64,000 nt of DNA, taken from the NCBI RefSeq assembly GCF_041154485.1, contig NZ_AP028670.1:372001-436000 (forward strand), given 5' to 3'. This DNA is from Variovorax sp. V93. GTDB lineage: Bacteria; Pseudomonadota; Gammaproteobacteria; Burkholderiales; Burkholderiaceae_C. The first letter of the stretch is position 1; every line of letters starts with the position of its first letter. This document shows, one piece after another, positions 15,682 through 26,098 of the stretch. The position numbers and the translations under genes are program-made. The notes beneath the pieces were generated by a model. The model saw only the letters and a list, made by a program, of their open reading frames with translations. It ran no database searches and was not told where the DNA came from.

Positions 15682-17966
15682 CACACCTGGGGTCCACCGT
15701 CGGTCGTGCGCGCCGCGCCCTCATGCGGCTGATTCTTGCGCTGCCCGCCGGGGCCTGGGCGGCGGATTTCGGCTTCCGGCCGCCGCGCGATCCCGAGGAT
15801 GCCGCCGCAGCGGACCTGATGCGGGACCTGGCCGAGCGCATCCTGCCGGTGTACCAGGACGCGGACACCGATGTCTTCCTGGCCAACCTGACCGCCCTGC
15901 AGATCGTCAGCGGCGCCTACCGTGCGGCCTCCGACAGCAGCCGGTCGCTGCGCACCCGCCGCCAAGGCAAGCCGTTCGACGACCTGGTGCAGCGCGCGAT
16001 TCTCGACGGCATGTATGCGCGTGCGCGCGCGCTCGAAGCGAACGAGCGCCTCGGCTTCGCCGAAGCCTACGCGCGCGCGTTCCGGGAACTGGTGTCGCCG
16101 CTCGACAATGCGCAGGCCCAGGCCATCATGGCGCGGCTCGAAATCCCGGCGGCGGTATACGCAGAGCCGCTGCGCCGGGCTTTCGATCTCTGGCGCGCGA
16201 AGGGCAGCCTCCCGCAGGCCGATGCCCTGGCGCTCGTGCGGACCTGGCATTCGTACGAGTCGCGCCGCAGCTTCGGTGCGCTGCTGCCCGAACTGTTCGC
16301 GGCGGAAAACCGCAACCGCTACGTGGCGGAGGCCGACGTCAGGATTCCCGTGCGCGGCGCTGTCATCCATGCGCGCCTGGTCCGGCCCGGCCGCGCCGAT
16401 GACGTACCGGGCACCCTGCCGGCGCTGCTGCGCTTCACGCTCGATCCGGCCGAGGACGACGCCCAGCGCAGCGCCGCCAGAGGCTACGTCGGCATCACGG
16501 CGTACGTGCGCGGACGCACGCCCGACGGCAAGGGCGCCGTGTGGCCGTTCGTTCGCGACGGCGAAGATGCCGCTGCCGTCATCGACTGGATTGCCCGGCA
16601 GGCGTGGAGCGACGGCCGCGTCTGCATGATCGGCGACGGCTACTCCGGCTACGCCGCCTGGGCCGCCGCCCGCAGGAGGCCGGCGGCGCTCAAGGCCATC
16701 GCCACGATCGCGCCGATGGCGCCGGGCATCGACTTCCCGATGGCCGGACAGATCTTCCGCAACGCCATGGTGCGCTGGGCGCAGGAGCACGCGGATGGCG
16801 AGCCCCTGCGCGCCGGCGCCGATGCCGACCCGGACGCGATGTGGCAGGCACTCGACGCGCGCTGGTATCGCGGCCATCGCCCCTACTGGGACGTGGACCG
16901 CGTCCTGCTGGGCAGGCGCAGCCGGCTGGTCCGAACCTGGCTGACGCACCCAAGCCATGATCGCTACTGGCAGAAATTCCTGCCGTCGGCGGAGCAGTTT
17001 GCGCGCATCGACATCCCGGTGCTCAGCTTCGCCGGCTACTACGGCGCGGACGCCGGCGCGCTCTACTTCCATCAGGAACATCGCCACAACCGGCCAGAGG
17101 CCGACACGACGCTGCTGCTCGGCCCCTACGACGCGGCCTCGATCCGGCTCGGCACGGCGGCAACGCTGCGCGGCTACACGCTGGACCCCGCCGCACGCGT
17201 CGACCTGCCCGAGCTGCGCCTGCAGTGGCTCGACCACATCCTGAAGGGCGCGAGCAAGCCTTCCCTGCTGATGGACCGCATCAACTACCAGGTGATGGGC
17301 GCGGACCAGTGGCGCCATGTGCCGGCGCTGGACGCGCCGCAGCGCACGCGGCTGCGCTTCTATCTCGACACCCGCGAGCGCAACGACCCGCACCGCCTGT
17401 TGCCGTCACCACCCGAGGAAGGCGGTGGCAGCACGCGGCTCTCGGTCGATCTTGCCGATCGGCGTGACGTGCGCATCTCGTGGCCGGACGCGCTGCGCGC
17501 CGCGCAGCTGCCGGCGGGCCACGGCATCCGCTTTGTCAGTGATCCGCTCCCGCAGGACACCGAGATCGCCGGCAGCCTGCACGGCGTGTTCGACATCACG
17601 CCCTCGCGGCAGGACGTGGACTTCAGCATCTCGCTCTACGAGCAGACGGAAAGCGGCGAGTACCAGCTGCTGTTCGATCCCTACGACTTCCGCGCCAGCT
17701 ACGCAGGCCATCGCGTGCGCCGCAGGCTTCTTCGGGCCGGCGAGCGCCAGCTGCTGGCGTTCACCGCCGAGCGCGTGACGGCTTGCAGGCTTGCGGCGGG
17801 CAGCCGCATCGTGCTGCTGGTCGGCCTCAACAAGCGACCCGACCGGCAGATCAACTACGGCAGCGGCAAGGACGTGAATTCGGAAACCATCGCCGACGCG
17901 AAGTGGCCCATTCGAGTGCGCTGGCACGCGCGCAGCTACGTGGAGATCCAGACCGGCAGGCCTTGA
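15678..17966 (+). CDS. Exported CocE/NonD-like alpha/beta-hydrolase homologue without nucleophile Ser
   Basis: This 762-residue protein starts with a Sec-type leader (RRALMRLILALPAGAWAADF, cleavage near residue 29) and a helical region of about 200 residues. A CocE/X-Pro-dipeptidyl-peptidase-like hydrolase domain and a C-terminal jelly roll (VDFSISLYEQTESGEYQLLF) follow. At the nucleophile elbow the family has GxSYxG, whereas here residues 319-324 read GDGYSG, so the catalytic serine position (321) is Gly. A serine two residues on cannot occupy the same elbow position. The gene overlaps the ABC gene by ATGA and ends the operon. It may be a binding or scaffold protein rather than an esterase or peptidase. 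Confidence 0.78.
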   Translation: MTHLGSTVGRARRALMRLILALPAGAWAADFGFRPPRDPEDAAAADLMRDLAERILPVYQDADTDVFLANLTALQIVSGAYRAASDSSRSLRTRRQGKPFDDLVQRAILDGMYARARALEANERLGFAEAYARAFRELVSPLDNAQAQAIMARLEIPAAVYAEPLRRAFDLWRAKGSLPQADALALVRTWHSYESRRSFGALLPELFAAENRNRYVAEADVRIPVRGAVIHARLVRPGRADDVPGTLPALLRFTLDPAEDDAQRSAARGYVGITAYVRGRTPDGKGAVWPFVRDGEDAAAVIDWIARQAWSDGRVCMIGDGYSGYAAWAAARRRPAALKAIATIAPMAPGIDFPMAGQIFRNAMVRWAQEHADGEPLRAGADADPDAMWQALDARWYRGHRPYWDVDRVLLGRRSRLVRTWLTHPSHDRYWQKFLPSAEQFARIDIPVLSFAGYYGADAGALYFHQEHRHNRPEADTTLLLGPYDAASIRLGTAATLRGYTLDPAARVDLPELRLQWLDHILKGASKPSLLMDRINYQVMGADQWRHVPALDAPQRTRLRFYLDTRERNDPHRLLPSPPEEGGGSTRLSVDLADRRDVRISWPDALRAAQLPAGHGIRFVSDPLPQDTEIAGSLHGVFDITPSRQDVDFSISLYEQTESGEYQLLFDPYDFRASYAGHRVRRRLLRAGERQLLAFTAERVTACRLAAGSRIVLLVGLNKRPDRQINYGSGKDVNSETIADAKWPIRVRWHARSYVEIQTGRP

Positions 17967-17970
17967 TTGC

Positions 17971-19608
<1,638 letters not shown>

Positions 19609-19709
19609 CTTGATCCCCTCATGGTCGGTTTGGAGGGGATCCATTGTCTCCATAAAGCGTGCAGCGCATCCGCGCGCCGTGGGCCGCCGGCCGCCTCGGG
19701 CGGGCGATG

Positions 19710-21770
19710 CTAGTCCTCGTCGCGCACCCGGTACTGGCTCACCAGCGTCTGCTGGACCGTCGGCGGCACGGCCTCGTAGTGCGACAGCGCAATGGTGTAG
19801 CGGCCCTGCCCGCTGGTCATTGCATTGAGCCGCGACTGGTAGCTGGCCAGCTCGGCCTCGGGCACCTGCCCGCCGATGGCCACGGTGCCGCCTCCCAGGC
19901 CCAACGTGCCGGTGACCAGGCCGCGGCGCGCCGACAGGTCGCTCGTGACGTCGCCCACGGCATGCTCGGGCACGGCGATCTCGATCTGCACGATCGGTTC
20001 GAGCACCACCGGGCGGGCCTCGCGGATCGCGGCCATGAAGGCCTTGCGGCCGGCGGTCGCGAAGGCGATGTCCTTGCTGTCGACGCTGTGGTGCTTGCCG
20101 TCGTACACCACCACGCGCACGTCGACCACCGGATAGCCCGCGATCGCGCCGTACGCCAGCACCTCGCGCACGCCCTTCTCCACCGCGGGAATGAACTGGC
20201 CCGGGATCGCCCCGCCCCGGACTTCGTCGGCAAACTGAAAACCCGCGCCGCGCGCGAGCGGCTCGATGCGCAGGAAGACCTCGGCGAACTGGCCGGCGCC
20301 GCCGGTCTGCTTCTTGTGGCGGTGGTGGCCCTCGGCCGGTGCGGTCACGCTCTCGCGGTAGGCGATGCGCGGCGGCCGCGTCTGGACCTCGAAGCGGTAC
20401 ACCTCGCGCAGGCGATCGAGCACGATGCGCAGGTGCAGCTCGCCCAGGCCGTAGAGCACCGTCTCGTTGGTCGCGGCCACGTGCTCGATGCGCAGGCACG
20501 GGTCCTCGGCCGCGAGCTTGCCCAGGATCTCCCAGGCGCGCTGCTCGTCGCCATGGCGCTTGGGCTCCACGGCCAGGCCGTGCACCGGCACCGGAAAAGG
20601 CAGCGGCGCGAGGTGCACGTGGGCGTCTTCCGCCGCATCGTGCAGCACGGCATCGAAATGGATCTCCTCGACCTTGGCCACCGCCACGATGTCGCCCGGC
20701 ACCGCATGCGACACCTCGACATGGTCCTTGCCCTGGAGCATGAACAGGTGCCCCACCTTGAAGGGCTTGCGCCCGTCGCCGATGTAGAGCTGGCTGTCGC
20801 GCGTGACCGTGCCCTGGTGCACGCGGAAGATCCCCATCTTGCCGACATAGGGGTCGACCGTGACCTTGAACACATGCGCCAGCACGTGCAGCGACGAGTC
20901 GGGGCTGGCCTCCATGGGCTTGGCCTGCGCACCCTCGCCGATGATGAAGTCCGGCGGGTTGGCCTCGGTCGCGTCGGGCAGCAGCTTGACGATCACGTCC
21001 AGCAGCTCGGCCACGCCGGCGCCGCTGCGCGACGAGACGAAGCACACCGGGATCAGGTGGCCTTCGCGCAGTGCCTGCTCGAGCGGCGCGTGCAGCTCGG
21101 CCGGGTCCACGTCGCCTTCCTCGAGGTAGCGGTCGACGAAGGCCGCGTCGACCTCGACCACCTGCTCCACCAGCGCGCGGTGCGCCGCCTCGACCGGGCC
21201 GAAGTCGGACTGCCCGAAGCGGTTGAAGAAGCAGTCCACCACCTGGCGGCCGACCCCGTCGGGCAGGTTCAGCGGCAGGCATTCGCGGCCGAAGGTGGCC
21301 TGGATGTCGGCCAGCAGGCCCGCCAGCGAGACGCCCTGCGAGTCGATCTTGTTGACGATGATCATGCGCGCCAGGTGGCGCGAGGCCGCGTACTCCATCA
21401 TGCGCACGGTCATCGGCTCGATGCCGGTGGCGGCATTGATGACCACCGCCGCGGTCTCGACCGCCTCCAGCGCCGGCAGGCTCTGGCCGAGGAAGTCGGG
21501 CCCGCCGGGCGTGTCGATCAGGTGGATGCGCGTGCCGGCGTGCGTGAGGTGCATCACCGATGCGTTGAGCGAGTGCTGCATGCGGCGCTCGAGCGGGTCA
21601 TGGTCGCTGACGGTGCTGCCGCGTTCGATGCTGCCGCACGCCGCGATGGCGCCCGCCTTGTGCAGCAGGTTCTCGGCCAGCGAACTCTTGCCGGCGGCCG
21701 CCGCGCCCACCAGCGCCAGCGTTCGCACGGCCTGCATTTCGGCCGCAAGGCCGTTCGATCGGCTTGGCAT
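19710..21770 (-). CDS. Elongation factor G-like translational GTPase (paralogue, not canonical FusA)
   Basis: The 686-residue protein has the EF-G domain order: G domain with P-loop GAAAAGKS (22-29) and NKID, domain II, then domains III-V ending in SQYRVRDED. The switch II motif reads DTPGGPDF at 86-93, where canonical EF-G has DTPGHVDF, so the catalytic His is Gly. This substitution marks the EF-G-like family of unknown role; ribosome rescue or a conditional GTPase role has been considered for such paralogues. The ATG at 21768-21770 is chosen because TAAGGAG ends 8 nt upstream, which rules against the GTG at 21779. No ribosomal-protein genes are nearby. Confidence 0.88.
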   Translation of the reverse strand: MPSRSNGLAAEMQAVRTLALVGAAAAGKSSLAENLLHKAGAIAACGSIERGSTVSDHDPLERRMQHSLNASVMHLTHAGTRIHLIDTPGGPDFLGQSLPALEAVETAAVVINAATGIEPMTVRMMEYAASRHLARMIIVNKIDSQGVSLAGLLADIQATFGRECLPLNLPDGVGRQVVDCFFNRFGQSDFGPVEAAHRALVEQVVEVDAAFVDRYLEEGDVDPAELHAPLEQALREGHLIPVCFVSSRSGAGVAELLDVIVKLLPDATEANPPDFIIGEGAQAKPMEASPDSSLHVLAHVFKVTVDPYVGKMGIFRVHQGTVTRDSQLYIGDGRKPFKVGHLFMLQGKDHVEVSHAVPGDIVAVAKVEEIHFDAVLHDAAEDAHVHLAPLPFPVPVHGLAVEPKRHGDEQRAWEILGKLAAEDPCLRIEHVAATNETVLYGLGELHLRIVLDRLREVYRFEVQTRPPRIAYRESVTAPAEGHHRHKKQTGGAGQFAEVFLRIEPLARGAGFQFADEVRGGAIPGQFIPAVEKGVREVLAYGAIAGYPVVDVRVVVYDGKHHSVDSKDIAFATAGRKAFMAAIREARPVVLEPIVQIEIAVPEHAVGDVTSDLSARRGLVTGTLGLGGGTVAIGGQVPEAELASYQSRLNAMTSGQGRYTIALSHYEAVPPTVQQTLVSQYRVRDED

Positions 21771-21896
21771 GGCATGCACTCCTTACGCGCCCGCATGGCC
21801 GGCCCGGCGGCCTGCGGGGGCTCGGGTGCTGCGCGTGGACGCCAGGCCAGCGTACGGGATTGGCCGTGCCGGCGCAAGCGGGTGGCTGCCCCAGGC

Positions 21897-22250
21897 CTAC
21901 TTCGAACGCCCGTCGAAATGCTGCACCGGCACCGCATCCAGGTCGATGCCCTCGAGGCTGCGGATGTTGATGGCCGCCATCCTGTTGCCCTTGGGATCGG
22001 TGCCCTCGCCAAAGACATGAATGCCGCAGACCGCGCAGAAGCGATGCGCGATCACATGCTTGTTGAACATGTAGGTGCCGATGTCCTCGGGCGGCGTCTT
22101 CAGCCTGAGCCGGTCGTGCGGCACGAACCACAACAGCGATCCCCTGCGCTGGCACATCGAGCAGTTGCATGCCATCGCCCCCTGGATGTCGCCCTCGACT
22201 TCGAAGGCGATCCGGCCACAGTGGCAGCTGCCTTGGTAATTGGTCGTCAT
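21897..22250 (-). CDS. GFA (glutathione-dependent formaldehyde-activating) family protein
   Basis: This small 117-residue zinc-binding protein contains CHCGRIAFEV, CNCSMCQRRG and HRFCAVCGIHVF, the cysteine pattern of the CENP-V/GFA fold. The founding member was reported to speed S-hydroxymethyl-glutathione formation, but most members have no known function. It starts at the ATG at 22248-22250, which overlaps the stop of a broken reading frame coming from an SDR remnant. It may once have been the downstream gene of that SDR. Confidence 0.88.
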   Translation of the reverse strand: MTTNYQGSCHCGRIAFEVEGDIQGAMACNCSMCQRRGSLLWFVPHDRLRLKTPPEDIGTYMFNKHVIAHRFCAVCGIHVFGEGTDPKGNRMAAINIRSLEGIDLDAVPVQHFDGRSK

Positions 22251-22300
22251 CGGTGCTCCGAACGGAAGTTGTGCGGGCCGCAGTTTAGGACGAGGAGGCA

Positions 22301-22405
22301 GCCGTGTCTGCCCACCTCCGACGCGAAGCCCTTCACCATCTGCGCGATGCCGGCCTTGGTGGCCGCATAGATCCCGAGGCCGGGCTCGACCTGCGCGGCC
22401 GCCGA
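22301..22405 (-). pseudogene. Short-chain dehydrogenase remnant (active-site fragment)
   Basis: Between the MarR and GFA genes, the minus strand in one frame encodes 35 residues including GIYAATKAGIAQMVKGFASE, which is the YxxxK catalytic segment and following helix of an SDR. The similarity starts right at the MarR stop and fades after RHG, where a normal SDR would continue into IRVN. No start codon or Rossmann motif precedes it, because the MarR gene occupies that side. It is therefore a truncated relic, probably left when the MarR gene or its neighbours were rearranged. Confidence 0.65.
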
Positions 22406-22927
22406 TCAATCCTGCGACTTGTAGGCCGCCAGGAACGCGTCGGAAGACACCTGATCGGCCAGGGCCCGGAGGCTCGCCGCCGAGGCAGGGCCCAGCACGG
22501 CCTCCACGCGGTCGTTCGCAGCGGCCCAGCGCACCACCGCTTCCGACAGCCGAGCCTTGCCAAGCGGAGTGAGCACGCCGTGCTTGGTGCGCCGGTCCTT
22601 GGCGTCCGCACGCAACTCGACGAAGCCGTCGCGCACCAGTGGCCTGAGCGCGTGGGTCAGCGCCGACAGCTGGATCGCGAGCCGCGCCGCCAGATCCTGC
22701 AGCGTCGGTCCTTGCGGGGCGGTCGCCGTGAGCTTGTCTATTTCCGCGATGAGCGCGAGCTGCGTGGCCTTGAGGTCCAACGGCGCCAGTGCTTCGTCAT
22801 ACAGCTGGCCGAGCCGGCGGGCGGCAAGCCGCAGTGCCGTGTTCGTGCAGACACGCCCGCCCAACTCGTCCGCGGGCGGCTTGGCCAGGCTGTTCTTTGC
22901 GTCGACGGCTTTGGTGTTTATTCCCAT
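22406..22927 (-). CDS. MarR family transcriptional regulator
   Basis: The roughly 173-residue protein has the winged-helix core of the family: LALIAEIDKL, LQDLAARLAIQLSALTHAL as recognition helix, and the wing LVRDGFVELRADAKDRRTKHGVLTPLG. Such dimers usually repress a divergent gene and are released by aromatic or electrophilic ligands, or by cysteine oxidation. One Cys lies near residue 27 (GGRVCTNTA). The ATG at 22925-22927 is chosen; a GTG two codons upstream is also possible. It is divergent from an SDR and an Old Yellow Enzyme gene, and the space between holds tandem palindromes. Confidence 0.88.
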   Translation of the reverse strand: MGINTKAVDAKNSLAKPPADELGGRVCTNTALRLAARRLGQLYDEALAPLDLKATQLALIAEIDKLTATAPQGPTLQDLAARLAIQLSALTHALRPLVRDGFVELRADAKDRRTKHGVLTPLGKARLSEAVVRWAAANDRVEAVLGPASAASLRALADQVSSDAFLAAYKSQD

Positions 22928-22941
22928 GTTCACAAAATGGT

Positions 22942-23018
22942 TGAGTGCTGCACCAACGGCAGCCGGGGTCGGACCGCTTCTACATTTGAGCCCTCAACTT
23001 TTTTGGTTGAGCCCTCAA
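22942..23018. promoter_or_regulatory. Tandem MarR operator candidates
   Basis: Two identical 12-nt palindromes, TTGAGCCCTCAA, lie at 22986-22997 and 23007-23018. Their starts are 21 nt apart, which is two helical turns. A third, degraded copy (TTGAGTGCTGCA) lies at 22942-22953 beside the MarR start. The sites sit in the 110-nt divergent region between the MarR gene and the SDR gene, the second site only 19 nt before the SDR start, where binding would block transcription or early elongation. Confidence 0.72.
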
Positions 23019-23037
23019 TTTTATTGGAAAGCCATCC

Positions 23038-23838
23038 ATGACACATCCCAGCTCCAGGAAAGTCGCTCTTGTCACCGGGGCTTCCTCCGGCATCGGCGCC
23101 GTCTATGCGGACCGCCTCGCTGCGCGCGGCTACGACCTCATTCTGGTCGCCCGCCGCGCCGACCGCCTCGAAGCCCTCTGCGCACAGGTCTCGAAGGCGC
23201 ACGGCATCCAGGCCGAGCCGGTCATCGCCGACCTGACCCTGGACGAGGACCTGGCGCGCATCGAGACGATCCTGTCCACCCGCGCCGACCTGCGCGTCCT
23301 GGTGAACAACGCCGGCATTGCGCGGCTGGGGCCGGTGGCCCAGAGGTCTGCAGGCGACGCGCTGTCGCAGATCGCCCTCAACGTCACGGCGCTGACGCGC
23401 CTGACCCAGGCGGTGGTGCCGGCCTTCATCGCCAGAAACGACGGGGTGATCATCAACATCGCTTCGGTGCTGGGCATCCATGCGCTGCCCGTCAGCGCCG
23501 TCTACAGCGGCACCAAGGCCTTCGTACTGCAATACAGCCGGGGCCTGCAGGAAGAGCTGGCCGGCACCGGCGTGAAGGTCCAGCTGGTCCTGCCGGCCTC
23601 GACGGCCACCGAGATCTGGGACCTGTCGGGCATTCCGCTGGCGGCCCTCAACAAGGACGCCTTGATGACCACCGAGCACATGGTCGATGCGGCGCTCGCG
23701 GGATGGGACCAGGGCGAAGCGGTCACGTGGCCGTCGGTCGCCGATGCAACGCTGTGGGAGAAGTACGAAGCGGCGCGCTCCGCATTGTTCGCCGCCACCC
23801 AGGTGGGAACGCCGGCCCCGCGCTACCGGGTCGCCTGA
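23038..23838 (+). CDS. Short-chain dehydrogenase/reductase (SDR)
   Basis: The 266-residue oxidoreductase has the NAD(P)-binding motif VTGASSGIG, the VNNAGIA motif, the Ser in NIASVLG and the catalytic YSGTK. The arginine pair in LVARRADRL favours NADPH. It ends with a longer substrate-binding tail. The start ATG is preceded by GGAAAG. It is the first gene after the MarR operators and is followed 67 nt later by an Old Yellow Enzyme gene, so the two probably form a MarR-controlled unit that reduces reactive carbonyls or enones. The substrate is not known. Confidence 0.9.
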   Translation: MTHPSSRKVALVTGASSGIGAVYADRLAARGYDLILVARRADRLEALCAQVSKAHGIQAEPVIADLTLDEDLARIETILSTRADLRVLVNNAGIARLGPVAQRSAGDALSQIALNVTALTRLTQAVVPAFIARNDGVIINIASVLGIHALPVSAVYSGTKAFVLQYSRGLQEELAGTGVKVQLVLPASTATEIWDLSGIPLAALNKDALMTTEHMVDAALAGWDQGEAVTWPSVADATLWEKYEAARSALFAATQVGTPAPRYRVA

Positions 23839-23905
23839 GCTCCTGCAGTCCGAGGCCATTCCCCCTTCTTTTTTCTCACTCCCCTTTTCTTCTTCAGGAC
23901 AGTCC

Positions 23906-24982
23906 ATGCTTTTCGACACCTTCTCCCTGCGCGCCACCCCGCTCAAGAACCGTGCCGTGATGTCGCCGCTCACCCGCAGCCGCGCGGCCGAGAACAACAC
24001 GCCCAACAGCCTGATGGCCACGTACTACGCCCAGCGCGCGGGCGCCGGACTCATCATCACCGAAGGCACGTCGCCCTCGCCCAACGGCCTGGGCTACGCC
24101 CGGATCCCCGGCCTGTTCAATGACGCGCAGGTGCAAGGCTGGAAGCTCGTGACCGACGCAGTGCATGCCAAGGGCGGCAGGATCGTCGTGCAGCTCATGC
24201 ACACCGGCCGCGTGGCCCACACGGACAACCTGCCGGCCGGTGCCGAAGTGCTGAGCTCGTCGTCGGAGACGTGCCCCGGCCAGATGTGGACGGATACACA
24301 AGGCAACCAGCCGCACACGCCGCCGCGCGCCATGGCCGAGGCCGACATCCAGGCCGCGATCGGCGAATACGCCACAGCCGCGCGCCTTGCCATCGAGGCC
24401 GGCTTCGACGGCATCGAACTGCACGCGGCCAACGGCTACCTCCTCGAGCAGTTCCTGAACGCCAACGTCAACCGCCGCACCGACGGCTACGGCGGCACGG
24501 CCGAAGGGCGCAACCGGCTGGTGCTCGAGGTCGCGCGTGCGGCCGTGAAGGAGATCGGCGCCGAGCGCGTGGGCATCCGCCTGTCGCCGCACGGCGTGCT
24601 CAATGGCACCGGCGCGTTCGAAGGCGTGGACGAACAGTACCTGGCGCTGGTGAAGCAGCTCTCCGCACTCGGCCTCATGTACGTCCATGTGCTGGACCAT
24701 TCGGCCATGGGCACCCCGCCCGTCCCCGCCCAGCTGAAGACCGATCTCAGGGCTGCGTTCGACGGCCCCTTCATCCTTGCCGGCGGACTCGACAAGGCCA
24801 GCGCACTGCAGGCCCTGAGCGAAGGGCGCGCGGACCTGACGGCCATGGGCAGGGCTTTCATCGCCAATCCCGACCTGGTCGACCGCATGCGCCAGGACGC
24901 GCCGCTGAACGCGCCTGCGCCGGAAACCTTCTACACGCCCGGTGCCAAGGGCTACACGGACTATCCGACGCTCGCGGGCTAG
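23906..24982 (+). CDS. Old Yellow Enzyme family alkene reductase (NemA-like)
   Basis: The 358-residue flavoprotein has the FMN/TIM-barrel motifs of ene-reductases: RAVMSPLTRSRA, QLMHTGRVAH, GFDGIELHAANGYLLEQFLN, NRRTDGYGG and the C-terminal AMGRAFIANPDLV. These enzymes reduce activated C=C bonds, maleimides, nitro esters or quinones with NADPH. The substrate-binding pair His-Asn is kept in ELHAANGYL. It sits downstream of the SDR in a MarR-controlled set, which resembles electrophile-response loci such as nemRA, although the regulator family differs. Confidence 0.92.
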   Translation: MLFDTFSLRATPLKNRAVMSPLTRSRAAENNTPNSLMATYYAQRAGAGLIITEGTSPSPNGLGYARIPGLFNDAQVQGWKLVTDAVHAKGGRIVVQLMHTGRVAHTDNLPAGAEVLSSSSETCPGQMWTDTQGNQPHTPPRAMAEADIQAAIGEYATAARLAIEAGFDGIELHAANGYLLEQFLNANVNRRTDGYGGTAEGRNRLVLEVARAAVKEIGAERVGIRLSPHGVLNGTGAFEGVDEQYLALVKQLSALGLMYVHVLDHSAMGTPPVPAQLKTDLRAAFDGPFILAGGLDKASALQALSEGRADLTAMGRAFIANPDLVDRMRQDAPLNAPAPETFYTPGAKGYTDYPTLAG

Positions 24983-25027
24983 GCACCGCCGGTTGCAAGC
25001 AAACACCCCGCCGGCGCGGCCGACGGC

Positions 25028-25474
25028 TCAGGCGCTCCGGCTGAACAGCCGGAACGGCGAGCTCAACAGACAGCCCAGCCAGAGCGACACAAGGCCGTTG
25101 GAGGCCTTGTCGTGCCAGCCATGCTTGTCGTCCCACAGCAGCGCGTTGTCTTCGATCTGCACGCTCCACTGCGCATCGGCAAGCACTTCGCGGCGAATCC
25201 GGTCGAGGCACTCGATCCAATGGCGGGCGCCCTTGTGCATGGCGAAGGGCGTGTTGTCGGGCAGGGCCGTCGCGCCCGAGAACACCTCTGCGCCGGTCAG
25301 CCGCGATGTCTCGTAGCGCGTGAAGCTCTCCCAGTTGAGGCCCTTGCCCGTGTGCGCGTAGCGCTCGACGTCGGCGATGACGTCGAAGGATTGCACGATC
25401 GCATCGATGCGCTGCGACTCGACGGGGGTCAGTGGCGTGTCCTGCTTCGCGGTGTAGTAGATGCTGAAGCCCAT
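25028..25474 (-). CDS. Conserved protein of unknown function
   Basis: The 148-residue product was not recognised. It starts MGFSIYYTAKQDTPLTPVES and contains ERYAHTGKGLNWESFTRYE and ALLWDDKHGWHDKASNG, a mixed, soluble composition with many Trp and charged residues. The last 20 residues are more hydrophobic (LWLGCLLSSPFRLF). It looks like a real gene because the composition is balanced and the codon pattern matches neighbours. It is convergent with the Old Yellow Enzyme gene and stands alone. No catalytic motif was seen. Confidence 0.6.
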   Translation of the reverse strand: MGFSIYYTAKQDTPLTPVESQRIDAIVQSFDVIADVERYAHTGKGLNWESFTRYETSRLTGAEVFSGATALPDNTPFAMHKGARHWIECLDRIRREVLADAQWSVQIEDNALLWDDKHGWHDKASNGLVSLWLGCLLSSPFRLFSRSA

Positions 25475-25590
25475 GGGGCGATGCCTGCGTGCCGGGTGGG
25501 TCCGCGGCGAAGAGCGGTGGTCGGTGGATTCTGCCGCAGGCCATGGGCCCAACTTGTTGGGTGCCGGGCACGATGCAGACCAGCCAGGCC

Positions 25591-26052
25591 TCATACCCAC
25601 CTGCGTACCCTGCCTTTGTAAGCCTCGTACTCCGCCCCAAACAGAGACGCCAAAACGCGTTCTTCCGGGATGATCTGGAACCGAGTGATGTAGAGCACGT
25701 ACACGACAACCCACAGGGCAGCGAGCGGATTCGCCAGAAACACTGCCCACGCCAACAGGGTCAGCAAGAGCCCAAGATACATGGGATTGCGCGTATAGCG
25801 GTACACGCCTCGGATCACCAACGAGGAGGCCGAGCTTGCCTTGACCGGGTTCACGGTGGTCTTGGCGCGCCGAAACGCAACCATTCCGGCGATGCCGATG
25901 CCTTGGCCGACGCACACCAAAACGACGGCGCAGAGCACGCGGGCCGGATAGGGAATCTGCACAAGCCCCGCGGCGGCTGGCGTCAGCCACATAAGAAGCG
26001 CCAGGACAAGCGCTGCGATGGGGGGAGGAACCTTCAGTACAAGCACGCTCAT
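25591..26052 (-). CDS. Isoprenylcysteine carboxyl methyltransferase-like membrane protein
   Basis: This 153-residue integral membrane protein has four hydrophobic segments and the motif GVYRYTRNPMYLGLLL, followed by IIPEERVLASLFGAEYEAYK. Both are hallmarks of the ICMT/PEMT-like methyltransferase superfamily, where RNPxY and the EE/EY segment bind S-adenosylmethionine. Bacterial members methylate small lipophilic molecules or have unknown roles. The gene stands 46 nt after the downstream end of an SDR gene on the same strand and may be co-transcribed. Confidence 0.85.
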   Translation of the reverse strand: MSVLVLKVPPPIAALVLALLMWLTPAAAGLVQIPYPARVLCAVVLVCVGQGIGIAGMVAFRRAKTTVNPVKASSASSLVIRGVYRYTRNPMYLGLLLTLLAWAVFLANPLAALWVVVYVLYITRFQIIPEERVLASLFGAEYEAYKGRVRRWV

Positions 26053-26098
26053 ATTACTCCATGAGGTCTAGCACCCGGCCGTGAACACAGCTGTGATT

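Noticed and set aside
14280..17966. An apparent 1228-residue protein ending in the CocE-like domain
   Set aside because: The first 466 codons are an off-frame reading of the ABC gene. The true start overlaps the ABC stop at 15678 and is followed at once by a signal peptide.
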